From contig NZ_AZGM01000087.1 of the NCBI RefSeq assembly GCF_001435935.1, positions 1 through 44,822 of the forward strand: a stretch of 44,822 nt of DNA. The letters run 5' to 3'. The notes below the pieces were generated by a model. The model ran no database searches. It worked only from the letters and a program-made list of their open reading frames with translations, and was not told the origin of the DNA. This DNA comes from Limosilactobacillus panis DSM 6035. GTDB lineage: Bacteria; Bacillota; Bacilli; Lactobacillales; Lactobacillaceae. Shown here piece after piece: positions 7,914-17,464 of the stretch. The translations under genes and the position numbers were made by a program. Position 1 is the first letter of the stretch. The number at the start of each line of letters is the position of its first letter.

Positions 7914-8722
7914 CGGGTGTGCCCTCCCTTCTGCTTGGCTTCACCAGTTGCGAACATGACGATAAACATGGCAATGATCAGGACAACGCCGATTGTCGAC
8001 CCCATCCCCCAATTCTGGGTGGTTAAGAAGTGCTCTTCAATTGCGGTCCCCAGGGTAATCACCCGGTTTCCACCAATCAAGCGGGTAATCATAAAGAGGG
8101 AGAGGGAGGGGATGAAAACCGCCTGAATTCCGGCCTTAACACCAGGCATTGAAAGCGGCCAGATGACCTTCGTGAAGGTCTGCCACTGACTGGCCCCCAG
8201 GTCCTTACTAGCGTTGATCAGGGACGGGTTGATCTCGGCCAGCGAGTTGAAAATTGGCAGGACCATAAACGGAATCTCAATGTAGGCCGCAACAAACATA
8301 AAGCTGGCGTCGGTGAAAAGGAGCTGGTGGCTCCCCAGGCCCACGAAGCGCAAGAACTGGTTGATCGACCCCGTCCGACTAAAGAGGCCAATGAAGGCGT
8401 AGGTCTTTAACAGCAGGTTGATCCAGGTGGGTAAAATCACCAACAGGAGCCAGAATTGCTTGTTATGCAGGCGGTTCAAGACGTAGGCCGTCGGGTAGCT
8501 GATTACCAGGGTGACCAGGGTAATCAAAAAGGCGTACCAGACCGAGTTAAAGGTCATCTTCAAGTAGACACCGGACGTCAGGTAAGTCGTGTAGTTATCC
8601 AGGGTGAATTGCCCGTTGATATTGTATAGGGACTGGTAAAAGATCAAGATTAATGGTGCCAAGACGAAGAGGACGATCCACAGGAGGTAGGGAACAATGA
8701 AGAGTGTTTTCTGCCGCATCAT
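7910..8722 (-). CDS. potB: Spermidine/putrescine ABC transporter permease
   Basis: A 270-residue six-helix membrane protein. The EAA-type loop reads '[29 protein letters not shown]'. It forms the translocation path with PotC. It overlaps potA by 4 bases (8719-8722) and potC by 4 bases. The order ABCD is the usual one. In many lactobacilli potABCD follows murB; here no murB is present. Confidence 0.95.
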   Translation of the reverse strand: MMRQKTLFIVPYLLWIVLFVLAPLILIFYQSLYNINGQFTLDNYTTYLTSGVYLKMTFNSVWYAFLITLVTLVISYPTAYVLNRLHNKQFWLLLVILPTWINLLLKTYAFIGLFSRTGSINQFLRFVGLGSHQLLFTDASFMFVAAYIEIPFMVLPIFNSLAEINPSLINASKDLGASQWQTFTKVIWPLSMPGVKAGIQAVFIPSLSLFMITRLIGGNRVITLGTAIEEHFLTTQNWGMGSTIGVVLIIAMFIVMFATGEAKQKGGHTR

Positions 8723-9810
8723 TCGCCCTCCTCGTAGCTGTCCAGCCGGGCATCGAAGTCGGCCTCCGTTTCGTTATAGCGCATCACGTGAATATCCTCG
8801 GGGTCAAAGCTAATCCCTACCCGGGCGCCGACAGTGGTCTTATGGATTGAGTTGATCTTCCAGACATGGTCCCGGACATCGTGAACGGTAATCTGGTAGT
8901 CCACTCCCCGAAAGAGCTGGGTGTCGACCGTCCCCACTAACTGCCCCTGCTCAACCGTGGTGATGTCGAGGTCCTCTGGACGGATGACGACCTCGACCCG
9001 TTCGTTGGGCCGCATCCCCGCATCCACACACTTAAAGTCCTGGCCGTTAATGGCAACCAGGTAGTCTTTTTTCATGATTCCGGGGACAATGTTACTTTCC
9101 CCGATAAAGTCGGCAACAAAGTGGTTCAGCGGCTCGTCATAGATGTCAACCGGCGTGCCACTCTGCTGGATCTTGCCATCGTTAATGATCATGATTTGGT
9201 CACTCATCGCGAGGGCCTCTTCCTGGTCGTGGGTAACGAAGATAAACGTGATCCCCAGTTTACGCTGCAGCTGACGGAGCTCGGTCTGCATCTGCACCCG
9301 CAGCTTATGGTCCAGCGCTGACAGGGCCTCATCCAATAGCAATACCTGGGGCTCGTTGACAATTGCCCGGGCAATCGCCACCCGCTGCCGCTGACCCCCC
9401 GACATTGCAGTGATTTCCCGGGCCCCGTAGCCAGCTAGTTGCACCAGCTGCAAAGCCTCATCGACCCGGCGCTTAATCTCACTTTTCTTGACCCCCTTGA
9501 TCTGGAGGCCGAAGGCGACGTTTTCAGCCACGTTCATGTGGGGGAACAGGGCGTAATCCTGGAAGACGGTGTTGACCTGGCGGCGGTTTGCAGGCACGTC
9601 ATTAATTTCTTGGCCAGCAAAGTAGATTTCCCCGCTCGTCGGTTGGTCAAAACCGGCAATTAGTCGCAAAATGGTCGTTTTCCCCGATCCCGAGGGCCCC
9701 AAGAGGGTATAAAACTTTCCCGCCTCAATTTTGAAGTTGATGTCGCGGAGGACAACGTTATCGTCGTATTGCTTACCAACATGGCGGAATTCCATAATAT
9801 TTTCTGTCAT
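8719..9810 (-). CDS. potA: Spermidine/putrescine ABC transporter ATPase
   Basis: A 363-residue ATPase. Walker A GPSGSGKT is at residues 38-45, the Q-loop around Q84, the signature MSGGQRQRV at 136-144, and Walker B LLLD followed by catalytic E161. The C-terminal 110 residues form the TOBE regulatory domain of the PotA/MalK type. It energises polyamine import through PotB/PotC. The ATG at 9810 follows GAGGAT about 9 bases upstream. A TATAAT on the minus strand at 9852-9857 may be its -10. The matching -35 is weak: a TTGACA at 9881-9886 is 23 bases away, too far for normal spacing. Confidence 0.96.
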   Translation of the reverse strand: MTENIMEFRHVGKQYDDNVVLRDINFKIEAGKFYTLLGPSGSGKTTILRLIAGFDQPTSGEIYFAGQEINDVPANRRQVNTVFQDYALFPHMNVAENVAFGLQIKGVKKSEIKRRVDEALQLVQLAGYGAREITAMSGGQRQRVAIARAIVNEPQVLLLDEALSALDHKLRVQMQTELRQLQRKLGITFIFVTHDQEEALAMSDQIMIINDGKIQQSGTPVDIYDEPLNHFVADFIGESNIVPGIMKKDYLVAINGQDFKCVDAGMRPNERVEVVIRPEDLDITTVEQGQLVGTVDTQLFRGVDYQITVHDVRDHVWKINSIHKTTVGARVGISFDPEDIHVMRYNETEADFDARLDSYEEGE

Positions 9811-9958
9811 CAGTATATCCTCGTCTTAGTTAAATTTAGCAAATCAATTAAATTATACCTGGTCGCGGCATAAATTTGGTTGTCAAAGCCCGAAAAATTA
9901 CCGTGGCCACCGGATAAGTGCGATAATACAGGTAATTATTTTCAAACGGGGTGTTTTC

Positions 9959-12358
9959 ATGAAAATCAACCAATTTAGTATCATCAACGCCGAACCACAG
10001 CAAGAGCAGGCCGAGCTGCAAGCCATCCACCTCCTCAAAGACGGGGACATGGCGATATCGGCAGCCAAGCTTTGGCAATTCCTCCTCTTACGGATGCATG
10101 GTGGGATTGACAGCCCCCTTACTGGTCAGGAATGGCTTCACGATATTCTTGCCACCCCGACGGTTGCGGTTGACGACTGGCTCGCCGGCAACGCGGCATT
10201 GACCACCCCGGTCTTTTACCGGGTTGCCCTTCAGCTGCTCAACTTTGAACCGGAAGTAGATTTCACCCTTAATGATCCCCTGAAATTTTGGGACCAGGTG
10301 AACCTACCTCGTCGCGACCACGACACGTGGAGCGCGGCTGACGTGGTTGATGCCATTTACCTCCTGCTCAATACCCGGGGAAAAAACGGTCAAACGCTAA
10401 TCGATAGCTTAACCAGCCAGGGCTTCTTGAAGTGGACATACCAGTTGCCCGTCACGGATAAGCCCCTCTTCTTCAACGGCAAGCCCCTGGCCTGCTTCGA
10501 CCCCCACGAGTTTATCCGGGAGGTCGTTTACGTTGAAACGGGCATGGATACTGACTTTGACGGGCAAGCCGACCTGGTTAAGGCGGAAATTATCCGGCCC
10601 CAAGAATCAAACGTTAAGAAGTTCCCAGCCGTGTTCACCGCCAGTCCGTATAACCAGGGGACCAATGACGAGTGGGGTGAAAAGTCGACCCATAACGTGA
10701 ACCACCAGCTCCACCACAAGAATCCTAACTACCAGGCACCCGTGGAAGCCTCATTTCCAACGAACTTTGCCCGCCAAGCAGTCAAGGGAACGGCCCCGCA
10801 CGCCACAGCAACCTTTACTAGCACCCCGGCTTATACCTTGAACAACTACCTGGCTGTCCGGGGGTACGCCATCGTCTACTCCGCCGGAATCGGAACGAAG
10901 GATTCTGATGGCCTGCAAACCTGTGGGTCACCCGAGCAGACCGCCGCGATGAAGGCGGTCGTGGAATGGCTGCATGGCGACCGGCGGGCATTTACTGACC
11001 GGCACAGCGGCCTACTGACCACCGCCAGCTGGTGCAACGGTAACGTGGCAATGACTGGGCGTTCTTATTTAGGAACCCTCTCCACCGCAGTGGCCACCAC
11101 CGGGGTTGCCGGGCTCAAGGCAATCATCAGTGAAGCCGCCATTTCCAGCTGGTACGACTACTACCGGGAAAACGGCCTGGTCCGGGCGGCCGGTGGTTTC
11201 CAGGGTGAAGACGCGGACACACTGGCAAACGAGACCTTTAGCCGGACTAAGCGGCCCGCCGATTTCCAACGCATTAAGCCGACCTACCTCAAATACATCA
11301 AGCAGCTAGCGGTCGCGATGGACCGGCAGACCGGCAATTATAACGCCTTCTGGGCCAACCGGGACTACCGGCCCAACATTTCTAAGATTAAGGCGGCCGT
11401 AATGATGGTCCACGGTCTCAACGACACGAACGTTAAGCCCAGCAACGTCAAGGCCCTCGCCGACCGGCTACAAGAAATGCCCGTAACCAGCAAGCTTATT
11501 CTCCACCAGGGACAGCACATCTACATCAATGCCTTCCAGTCGCTGGACTTCTCCGAAATGGTCAACCTCTGGCTGGCTAACAAGCTCTGGGCGGTGGATA
11601 ATAACGCCGACAACGCCTTACCAAACGTTCTGGTACAGTCCAACAAGCTGCCGGAGACCTGGACGGCTTACGACCAGTGGACCGCCGGGAAGCCCGTCAT
11701 CTACCACTTGCAGGCGGGCCGGCTGACCAGCGCGGCAGGTGAATCGGCCACTTGCCAATTCAATGACCAGCGGTCCCCCGCTGACTACCAGGCCTGGTGC
11801 AGGAAACCGGCAAAGTGGCAAGCAGCCCTGGTCAAGGATGATGGCCACTTCAGTTGTCGCTTCATAAGTGACAAGCTGGACCACAGTCTAATTTTGCGGG
11901 GTACGCCCCACCTCAGTCTCCAGGTTGCCTCGTCGGAAGACCATGGAATGATCAGTGCAGAACTGATTGACTGGGGAAGTACCAAGCGCCTAACCACCTC
12001 TCCCGTCTTGATCAACCGGGGCGGGCTCCCGTTGGGCTACCACTGGGCCAGTGATGACCTTCGTGAGTTCAAATTTCAAAAAGAAGCAAGCCCCTATAAG
12101 ATGATCAGCAGCGGCCACATTAACCTCCAGAACCGCCACCGGCCGGACCAGACCGAGGATTTGCGTGCGGGCCAGCTGGTGGATGTTTCCCTTGACCTCC
12201 AGCCAATCTTCCATGAGTTGGCAGCGGGTCACCAACTGGGACTGATTATTTACAGCACCGACTACGAATTTACCCTCCGCGGTAACGAAGACATCACCTA
12301 CACCCTGCCCCTTGAAAGGGCAACCCTGACCATCCCCGGCAGTCAGGAAGAAAGGTAA
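9959..12358 (+). CDS. pepX: Xaa-Pro dipeptidyl-peptidase
   Basis: A 799-residue cytoplasmic serine peptidase of family S15 that removes X-Pro dipeptides from peptide N-termini. The nucleophile is Ser369 in GRSYLG, with Asp489 in 'HGLNDTNV' and His520 in 'HQGQH' completing the triad. The N-terminal helical domain (about residues 1-150) and the C-terminal jelly-roll region are present, so the length is right for the family. It is divergent from potA, with 148 bases between. The proline iminopeptidase gene follows in the same direction after 69 bases. Together they liberate proline-containing peptides that general aminopeptidases leave. Confidence 0.97.
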   Translation: MKINQFSIINAEPQQEQAELQAIHLLKDGDMAISAAKLWQFLLLRMHGGIDSPLTGQEWLHDILATPTVAVDDWLAGNAALTTPVFYRVALQLLNFEPEVDFTLNDPLKFWDQVNLPRRDHDTWSAADVVDAIYLLLNTRGKNGQTLIDSLTSQGFLKWTYQLPVTDKPLFFNGKPLACFDPHEFIREVVYVETGMDTDFDGQADLVKAEIIRPQESNVKKFPAVFTASPYNQGTNDEWGEKSTHNVNHQLHHKNPNYQAPVEASFPTNFARQAVKGTAPHATATFTSTPAYTLNNYLAVRGYAIVYSAGIGTKDSDGLQTCGSPEQTAAMKAVVEWLHGDRRAFTDRHSGLLTTASWCNGNVAMTGRSYLGTLSTAVATTGVAGLKAIISEAAISSWYDYYRENGLVRAAGGFQGEDADTLANETFSRTKRPADFQRIKPTYLKYIKQLAVAMDRQTGNYNAFWANRDYRPNISKIKAAVMMVHGLNDTNVKPSNVKALADRLQEMPVTSKLILHQGQHIYINAFQSLDFSEMVNLWLANKLWAVDNNADNALPNVLVQSNKLPETWTAYDQWTAGKPVIYHLQAGRLTSAAGESATCQFNDQRSPADYQAWCRKPAKWQAALVKDDGHFSCRFISDKLDHSLILRGTPHLSLQVASSEDHGMISAELIDWGSTKRLTTSPVLINRGGLPLGYHWASDDLREFKFQKEASPYKMISSGHINLQNRHRPDQTEDLRAGQLVDVSLDLQPIFHELAAGHQLGLIIYSTDYEFTLRGNEDITYTLPLERATLTIPGSQEER

Positions 12359-12427
12359 ATTTTCGCATCTTCTTGCAAAGTGAGTTAAAATAGTATTTAT
12401 TGTCTCACGAAAAAAGGAGCGATCAAT

Positions 12428-13339
12428 TTGAAGCAAGGAACAAAAATCATTACCCTCGATAACGGTTACCACTTATGGACGAACACCCAGGGTGAAGGTG
12501 ACATTCACCTGCTCGCACTCCACGGTGGCCCTGGTGGCAACCATGAATACTGGGAAGACGCCGCTGACCAGTTGAAGAAGCAGGGCTTAAACGTCCAGGT
12601 CACCATGTATGACCAGCTGGGTTCCCTCTACTCCGACCAGCCGGACTACTCTGACCCTGAAATTGCCAAGAAGTACCTCACCTACGAGTACTTCCTGGAT
12701 GAAGTAGACGAAGTTCGGCAAAAGCTGGGCCTAGATAACTTCTACTTAATTGGACAAAGCTGGGGAGGCCTGCTTGTCCAAGAGTACGCTGTCAAGTACG
12801 GTCAACACCTCAAGGGTGCAATCATCTCCTCAATGGTTGATGAGATTGACGAGTATGTCGAACACGTCAACGCCCTCCGTAATCAAACCCTGCCGAAGGA
12901 AGCAGTCGCCTTTATGAAGGACTGCGAAGAACGCAACGACTACAGCAACCCGAAGTACCAGGAATACGTTCAGGTCATGAACGAGAACTTCGTCGACCGA
13001 AAGCAACCCTCTAAGCTCTACCACCTCAAGGACATTGGCGGCGACGCGGTTTACAATGTCTTCCAGGGGGACAACGAGTTTGTCATCACTGGTAAGCTGA
13101 AGAGCTGGCACTTCCGTGCCCAACTCAAGAACATCAAGGTGCCAACCCTGATCACCTTTGGTGGGCACGAAACGATGCCAATCGCCACCGGTGAAAAGAT
13201 GGCTAAGCTGATCCCGAACGCCAAGTTTGTTACTACGCCGGGCGGTGGTCACCACCACATGGTCGATAACCCTGACGTTTACTACAAGCACCTGGCTGAC
13301 TTCATTCGCCAAGTCGAAAACGGTACATTTAACAAATAA
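12428..13339 (+). CDS. pepI: Proline iminopeptidase (alpha/beta hydrolase, S33)
   Basis: A 303-residue alpha/beta hydrolase. The oxyanion motif HGGPGG lies near residues 32-37 and the nucleophile is Ser111 in GQSWGG. The charge relay His is in the C-terminal 'GGGHHHMVDNPDVYY'. It releases N-terminal proline from peptides in the cytoplasm and complements PepX just upstream. The start codon is TTG at 12428, chosen because AAAGGAG sits 8 bases before it. It may be read from its own weak promoter or with pepX; no terminator separates them. It is followed by a strong terminator. Confidence 0.93.
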   Translation: MKQGTKIITLDNGYHLWTNTQGEGDIHLLALHGGPGGNHEYWEDAADQLKKQGLNVQVTMYDQLGSLYSDQPDYSDPEIAKKYLTYEYFLDEVDEVRQKLGLDNFYLIGQSWGGLLVQEYAVKYGQHLKGAIISSMVDEIDEYVEHVNALRNQTLPKEAVAFMKDCEERNDYSNPKYQEYVQVMNENFVDRKQPSKLYHLKDIGGDAVYNVFQGDNEFVITGKLKSWHFRAQLKNIKVPTLITFGGHETMPIATGEKMAKLIPNAKFVTTPGGGHHHMVDNPDVYYKHLADFIRQVENGTFNK

Positions 13340-13393
13340 AACCTAAAAGCGCACTCCGTGGTTAGTGGTGGGCAATTGTCGGTATCGACCAGC

Positions 13394-13427
13394 AACGCCC
13401 ATTACTAGGCAATCGGGGCGTTTTTTT
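13394..13427 (+). terminator. Terminator of the pepX-pepI region
   Basis: AACGCCC (13394-13400) pairs with GGGCGTT (13416-13422), followed by a run of seven T starting at 13421. Confidence 0.8.
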
Positions 13428-13544
13428 ATTCTTCAAATTAAGGGCCCCACCTAATTTGCAACATTTCCTTGAATGTTTTAAGAATCCCTAAATTCCACCA
13501 AGTCAGCTAGGGGAATATGGTAGGATATTATTAGTAAGTAAACA

Positions 13545-13630
13545 TGTAAGGGGGAGGAAACTGCAAAAACTTAAAGCAACACTCACCGCCCGCTAATCAG
13601 TTGCCGGGCCTGTCGCAATGTCGCTTTATC
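13545..13630 (+). promoter_or_regulatory. Structured 5' leader resembling a yybP-ykoY (Mn2+) riboswitch
   Basis: The 300-base gap before the P-type ATPase holds a leader with parts that recall the yybP-ykoY class: an opening AAGGGGGAG (13548-13556), an internal GCAACACTCACCG (13576-13588) like the conserved CAACAnACUC segment, and a closing GTCGCTTTATC (13620-13630). The two ends can pair (GTAAGG with CTTTAT, G-T pairs included). A CCCG...CGGG hairpin lies inside. The conserved AGUAG after GGGG is not intact. This class controls Mn2+ exporters, including a lactococcal P-type ATPase. The match is from memory and partial. Confidence 0.4.
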
Positions 13631-13647
13631 AACTCTAGGGGAAAAAG

Positions 13648-16302
13648 ATGAAAGAAAAATACCAACTAACCACTGCTGAAATTAAACAGCAACTTGGCCT
13701 CAAAGAATTTACACAGGGGATTAGCAGCCAAGAGGCCGCGGCCCGCCTGCAAAAGGACGGGCAAAATGTTTTGGAAGTTAAGCCGACCCCCAAGTGGAAA
13801 ATCTTTTTGCGCCAGTTTAACAACATTGTTATTTACATCCTGCTGGTTGCGACCCTGTTAACCATCATGATTGGCCACTATACGGACGCGGTTGTTATCC
13901 TCGCCGTCGTTGTCCTTAACTCCTTGATTGGCTACTTCCAAGAGACGAGTGCCGCCAATGCACTGGCCAAAATCAAGGAAATGATGGCTCAGCACGCGAC
14001 CGTCTACCGTGACGGCAAACGGCAGGATATCGACGCCAGTGACCTGGTCGTCGGTGACGTTGTCTTCTTAGAAGCCGGGGATAACGTGCCCGCCGACCTG
14101 CGCATTGTGTCCGCTGATAACCTGCGGATCGAGGAGTCGGCCTTAACTGGTGAAACCAACTCGGTTATTAAAACCGGCGAGGCGCTGGCCGACCGGGTCA
14201 ACATGGCTTACTCCTCCACTTCCGTAACTAGCGGGAGCGGACTCGGGGTGGTCGTGGCCACCGGTGAACACACCGAGATTGGGAAGATTTCCCAAGAGGT
14301 GGCCCACATCAAGCCGAAGAAGACCCGGTTAACACGCGAAATCGACCGGGTGGGGACCATTGTTTCCTACATCACGATTATCGGTTCCGTCATCATCTTC
14401 ATCATCGGTTTCTTCTTGCAAATCTACTCACTGCCAGCCCTGGCCCTCGCGGTGGTGGCAATGCTGGTGGGTTCTATCCCCGAAGGATTGCCCGCTACCA
14501 CCTCCGTTATCCTAGCGTTCGGGGTAAGTAAGATGGCCAAGCGTTACAAGACGATTATTAAGTCCATGCCGGCCGTGGAAACCCTGGGCTCCGTTGACGT
14601 AATCGCCACCGATAAGACGGGGACATTAACGAAGAACGAGATGACTGCTATTGAACTGTGGTCTGGTGACCAGCATTACACCGTTACGGGAACCGGCTAC
14701 GCGCCCCAGGGACAGCTAATGCAAGACGGTCACCAGGTTGAAGTCGACGACCATCTCAAGCTCTTGCTAGAGGCGGGCTTTCAGGCCAACGATACGGTCC
14801 TTAGTGAGGAGGATGGGCGTTGGGTGATCAATGGTGAGCCGACTGACGGTGCCTTCTTAACCCTCTATCACAAGCTCTTGGGGGCCAAGTACCAATCTGC
14901 TTACGAGCCCCAAGACCTCCTGCCGTTTGATTCTGACTATCGCTACATCGCGGAATTGACCCGCAACACGGAGAATAACCAGCAGGTCATCTTCATCAAG
15001 GGGTCACCCGACAAACTGTTCGAAATGGCCGCCAAGGAAGATCCCCACTTTGATGTCCAAAAGTGGGCTAAGCGGGTCAACGACTGGTCAGTTGAAGGAA
15101 AGCGGGTCATCGCTTTGGGCTACCGAGTTGTTCGGGGTGAAAACCTGATGGAGATTGAACACGACCATCTTTATCAGGGAATCCACCTCCTCGGTTTGGC
15201 CGCCCTCCAAGACGCCCCCCGTGAAGAAGTCATTGCCGCCCTCAAGACGATGAATAATGCCGGGGTAGCGGTTAAAATGATTACCGGGGACGACCCCCAA
15301 ACCGCCCGGGCGATCGGCCAGCAACTGGGCTTGGCCCCAGGCGAAATTCATGCGATAACTGGCGCCCAGTGGGACCAGTTGTCTGCCGAAGAACAGTCCC
15401 AGGCGGCCCAGGACAACCAGGTTTTTGCCCGGACAACACCGCAAAACAAGTTGGAAATCATTGACGCCTTGCAGCGGGGCCAACTCGTTACCGCCATGGT
15501 CGGGGACGGGGTCAACGACGCCCCGGCCCTCAAGCAGGCTGACATTGGGATTGCCATGGGGATCAAGGGGACGGACGTTGCCAAAGACGCCGCCGACATG
15601 GTCCTGGGTGATGACAACTTTGCAACCATGGCGGCGGTCATTGAAGAAGGACGGCGGATCTACGATAACATCAAGAAGAGTATCCTCTTCCTGTTGCCGA
15701 CCTCATTTGCCGAAGGTCTCGTGGTGGCCTTCTCAATCCTGACCGCCCAGCAGGTTCCCCTCCAACCAGTTCAGCTGCTCTGGATCAACCTGGTGGCCGC
15801 CATCACCATCCAGTTTGCCTTTGTCTTCGAGAAGGCCGCACCGGGGTTAATGAAGCGACCACCACGTCCGGTGTCATCTAAATTGATGAACCGTCACGAC
15901 CTCATCCAGATAGGCTATGTTTCAGCGCTAATGGCAATCTTCGCCCTCGTTGCTTACGACTGGTTCACTGGTCACGACGCAAGTGTTATCAACGCAACAA
16001 CGATGATGATTAACGTAATTGTCATCAGTAAACTCTTCTACTTCTTTAGCATTCGGACCACCGGCAATGGTCTCAAGCAGATTAAAACAATTACCGGCCA
16101 GGTGTGGGCCGTGATTGGGATCATGCTAGTATTCCAGCTGATTTTGACCTACACGCCACTCATGCAGGAGGCCTTCCACGTTACCGGGATTAGCTTGGTA
16201 GAATGGCTGGCGGTGATTATCTTCTCCTGTTTGATCATGCTGGTGGTCGAAGCCGACAAATGGATTCGTTTTAGAAAGGAAAACGAAAATGGGGCAAATT
16301 AA
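13648..16302 (+). CDS. P-type (P2A-like) cation-transporting ATPase
   Basis: An 884-residue pump. The N-terminal cation-ATPase domain leads into about ten membrane helices. The phosphorylated aspartate is Asp322 in DKTGTLT, the P-domain Mg2+ motif MVGDGVNDAP is at residues 617-626, the actuator motif is LTGE (near 170), and helix 4 carries the ion-site PEGLP (278-282). This is the SERCA/PMR1 architecture, so the ion is Ca2+, Mn2+ or a related cation exported from the cytoplasm. The yybP-ykoY-like leader favours Mn2+. The ATG at 13648 has AGGGGA upstream. The HAD gene starts inside its last codons (14-base overlap). Confidence 0.93.
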   Translation: MKEKYQLTTAEIKQQLGLKEFTQGISSQEAAARLQKDGQNVLEVKPTPKWKIFLRQFNNIVIYILLVATLLTIMIGHYTDAVVILAVVVLNSLIGYFQETSAANALAKIKEMMAQHATVYRDGKRQDIDASDLVVGDVVFLEAGDNVPADLRIVSADNLRIEESALTGETNSVIKTGEALADRVNMAYSSTSVTSGSGLGVVVATGEHTEIGKISQEVAHIKPKKTRLTREIDRVGTIVSYITIIGSVIIFIIGFFLQIYSLPALALAVVAMLVGSIPEGLPATTSVILAFGVSKMAKRYKTIIKSMPAVETLGSVDVIATDKTGTLTKNEMTAIELWSGDQHYTVTGTGYAPQGQLMQDGHQVEVDDHLKLLLEAGFQANDTVLSEEDGRWVINGEPTDGAFLTLYHKLLGAKYQSAYEPQDLLPFDSDYRYIAELTRNTENNQQVIFIKGSPDKLFEMAAKEDPHFDVQKWAKRVNDWSVEGKRVIALGYRVVRGENLMEIEHDHLYQGIHLLGLAALQDAPREEVIAALKTMNNAGVAVKMITGDDPQTARAIGQQLGLAPGEIHAITGAQWDQLSAEEQSQAAQDNQVFARTTPQNKLEIIDALQRGQLVTAMVGDGVNDAPALKQADIGIAMGIKGTDVAKDAADMVLGDDNFATMAAVIEEGRRIYDNIKKSILFLLPTSFAEGLVVAFSILTAQQVPLQPVQLLWINLVAAITIQFAFVFEKAAPGLMKRPPRPVSSKLMNRHDLIQIGYVSALMAIFALVAYDWFTGHDASVINATTMMINVIVISKLFYFFSIRTTGNGLKQIKTITGQVWAVIGIMLVFQLILTYTPLMQEAFHVTGISLVEWLAVIIFSCLIMLVVEADKWIRFRKENENGAN

Positions 16303-16933
16303 TAACTTTATTTTTGACATTGACGGAACACTGATTGACACCTTTGATATGTACATGCCGCCAATGATTACCATCTTGCGGCAATATGGCTACCACATTG
16401 CACCGGAAGATGAGTTACCAACGATGAAAAAACTCTTCGGGATTACCGGTGCCGACGCCCTCCGTATCTTTGGGGTCCGCTCCGATGAACGGGAAACCAT
16501 TCAAAAGGAGTGGATTAAAGCCACGTATAAGCGGAAAAACTTGGTCAAGGTGATCGACCAGGTTCCGGAAGCGTTAGCCGCGCTCGCCAAGGTCAAAGGA
16601 AACCACCTTGCCGTGGCAACCTCCAAGCTTCGTCACGAATACGAGACTCACTTTGTTCCCGAGTACCCATTTGCCCGCCTCTTTGAGGTTGCAATTACCT
16701 CCTCGGATACAGTTAAACACAAGCCGGATCCCGCGCCCTTACTGGCGGCCATTGCCAAATTGAAGGTGGCCCCGGAAAATTGTGTTTACGTTGGTGACAC
16801 AATTAACGATCAAAAGGCGGCCCAGGCCGCTGGCATTAAGTTTGCGGGTGCCCTTTACGGGTCCGCTAATCCGGAATCAATCGCGGATGCCGACTACCCC
16901 TTGCATTCGCCAATGGACCTACTTAAGATTTAA
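16289..16933 (+). CDS. HAD-family phosphatase (phosphoglycolate phosphatase-like)
   Basis: A 214-residue HAD hydrolase. Motif I is DIDGT with nucleophile Asp10 and general acid Asp12. Motif II is in 'AVATSK', the motif III lysine in 'HKPDPAP', and motif IV in 'YVGDTINDQ'. The helical cap (C1 type) lies between motifs I and II, as in PpaX/Gph proteins that dephosphorylate phosphoglycolate or pyrophosphate. The substrate is unknown. Its ATG overlaps the ATPase by 14 bases, so it is translated with it. It ends at a terminator. Confidence 0.9.
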   Translation: MGQINNFIFDIDGTLIDTFDMYMPPMITILRQYGYHIAPEDELPTMKKLFGITGADALRIFGVRSDERETIQKEWIKATYKRKNLVKVIDQVPEALAALAKVKGNHLAVATSKLRHEYETHFVPEYPFARLFEVAITSSDTVKHKPDPAPLLAAIAKLKVAPENCVYVGDTINDQKAAQAAGIKFAGALYGSANPESIADADYPLHSPMDLLKI

Positions 16934-16977
16934 AATAAAATAAGACTGGAAATTTACTTTTTCCAGTCTTATTTTCA
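16934..16977. terminator. Terminator after the HAD gene
   Basis: AAAATAAGACTGGAAA pairs with TTTCCAGTCTTATTTT around a short T-rich loop. It is A-rich before and T-rich after, so it can act in both directions. Confidence 0.8.
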
Positions 16978-17008
16978 TAAGGAAATATTATTTGAGGGGG
17001 ACCTAACG

Positions 17009-17452
17009 ATGACCTTTTATAGTGAAAGCTTCTTTCTACACCAGCAGCAGGTAACCAGTCTGATCAACTACATTGCCATTGTGGTGCTGCTGCTCCTGGT
17101 AATTTTCAACACGATCCGTTACCTCCGCCACCAATTACGGACACGGAACCGGGATCTGGGGATCATTTTCTTCCTGCTCCTTCTCATCTTCACCGGACTA
17201 CAAATTACCAACCTGGAACGGACCGTTACCCAGCGGTCCCAATCCCTGCAGATGCGGCCGTTTATCCAGGCGGTTGCCAAGGACCATGGCCTGAAGTCTA
17301 GCCAGGTCGTGGTTAATTCCACTACCCTGACCGATGGGATCTTGGTCCGCTTCAAGGGAAAAGATTACCGGGTCAACATGAGCCCCAGCGGTGATAACTA
17401 TACCCTTACCCGGGCCCACGTTGTCGACCATAAGGTTAATATCCAACACTAA
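17009..17452 (+). CDS. DUF3290 membrane protein
   Basis: A 147-residue protein with two hydrophobic segments (about residues 17-36 and 51-66) and a soluble C-terminal half containing 'VVVNSTTLTDGILVRFKGKDYRVNMSPSGDNYTLTRA'. This matches the DUF3290 family, which in lactobacilli is nearly always next to a DUF421 gene, as here (12-base gap). It probably forms a membrane complex with that partner. The biochemical role is unknown. The ATG at 17009 follows GAGGGGGACC. Confidence 0.85.
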   Translation: MTFYSESFFLHQQQVTSLINYIAIVVLLLLVIFNTIRYLRHQLRTRNRDLGIIFFLLLLIFTGLQITNLERTVTQRSQSLQMRPFIQAVAKDHGLKSSQVVVNSTTLTDGILVRFKGKDYRVNMSPSGDNYTLTRAHVVDHKVNIQH

Positions 17453-17464
17453 GGAGGGAGCAAA

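Noticed and set aside
9811-9958. Well-defined promoters between potA and pepX
   Set aside because: TTGACA and TATAAT on the minus strand are 23 bases apart, and the pepX side has only a GATAAT; neither is convincing.
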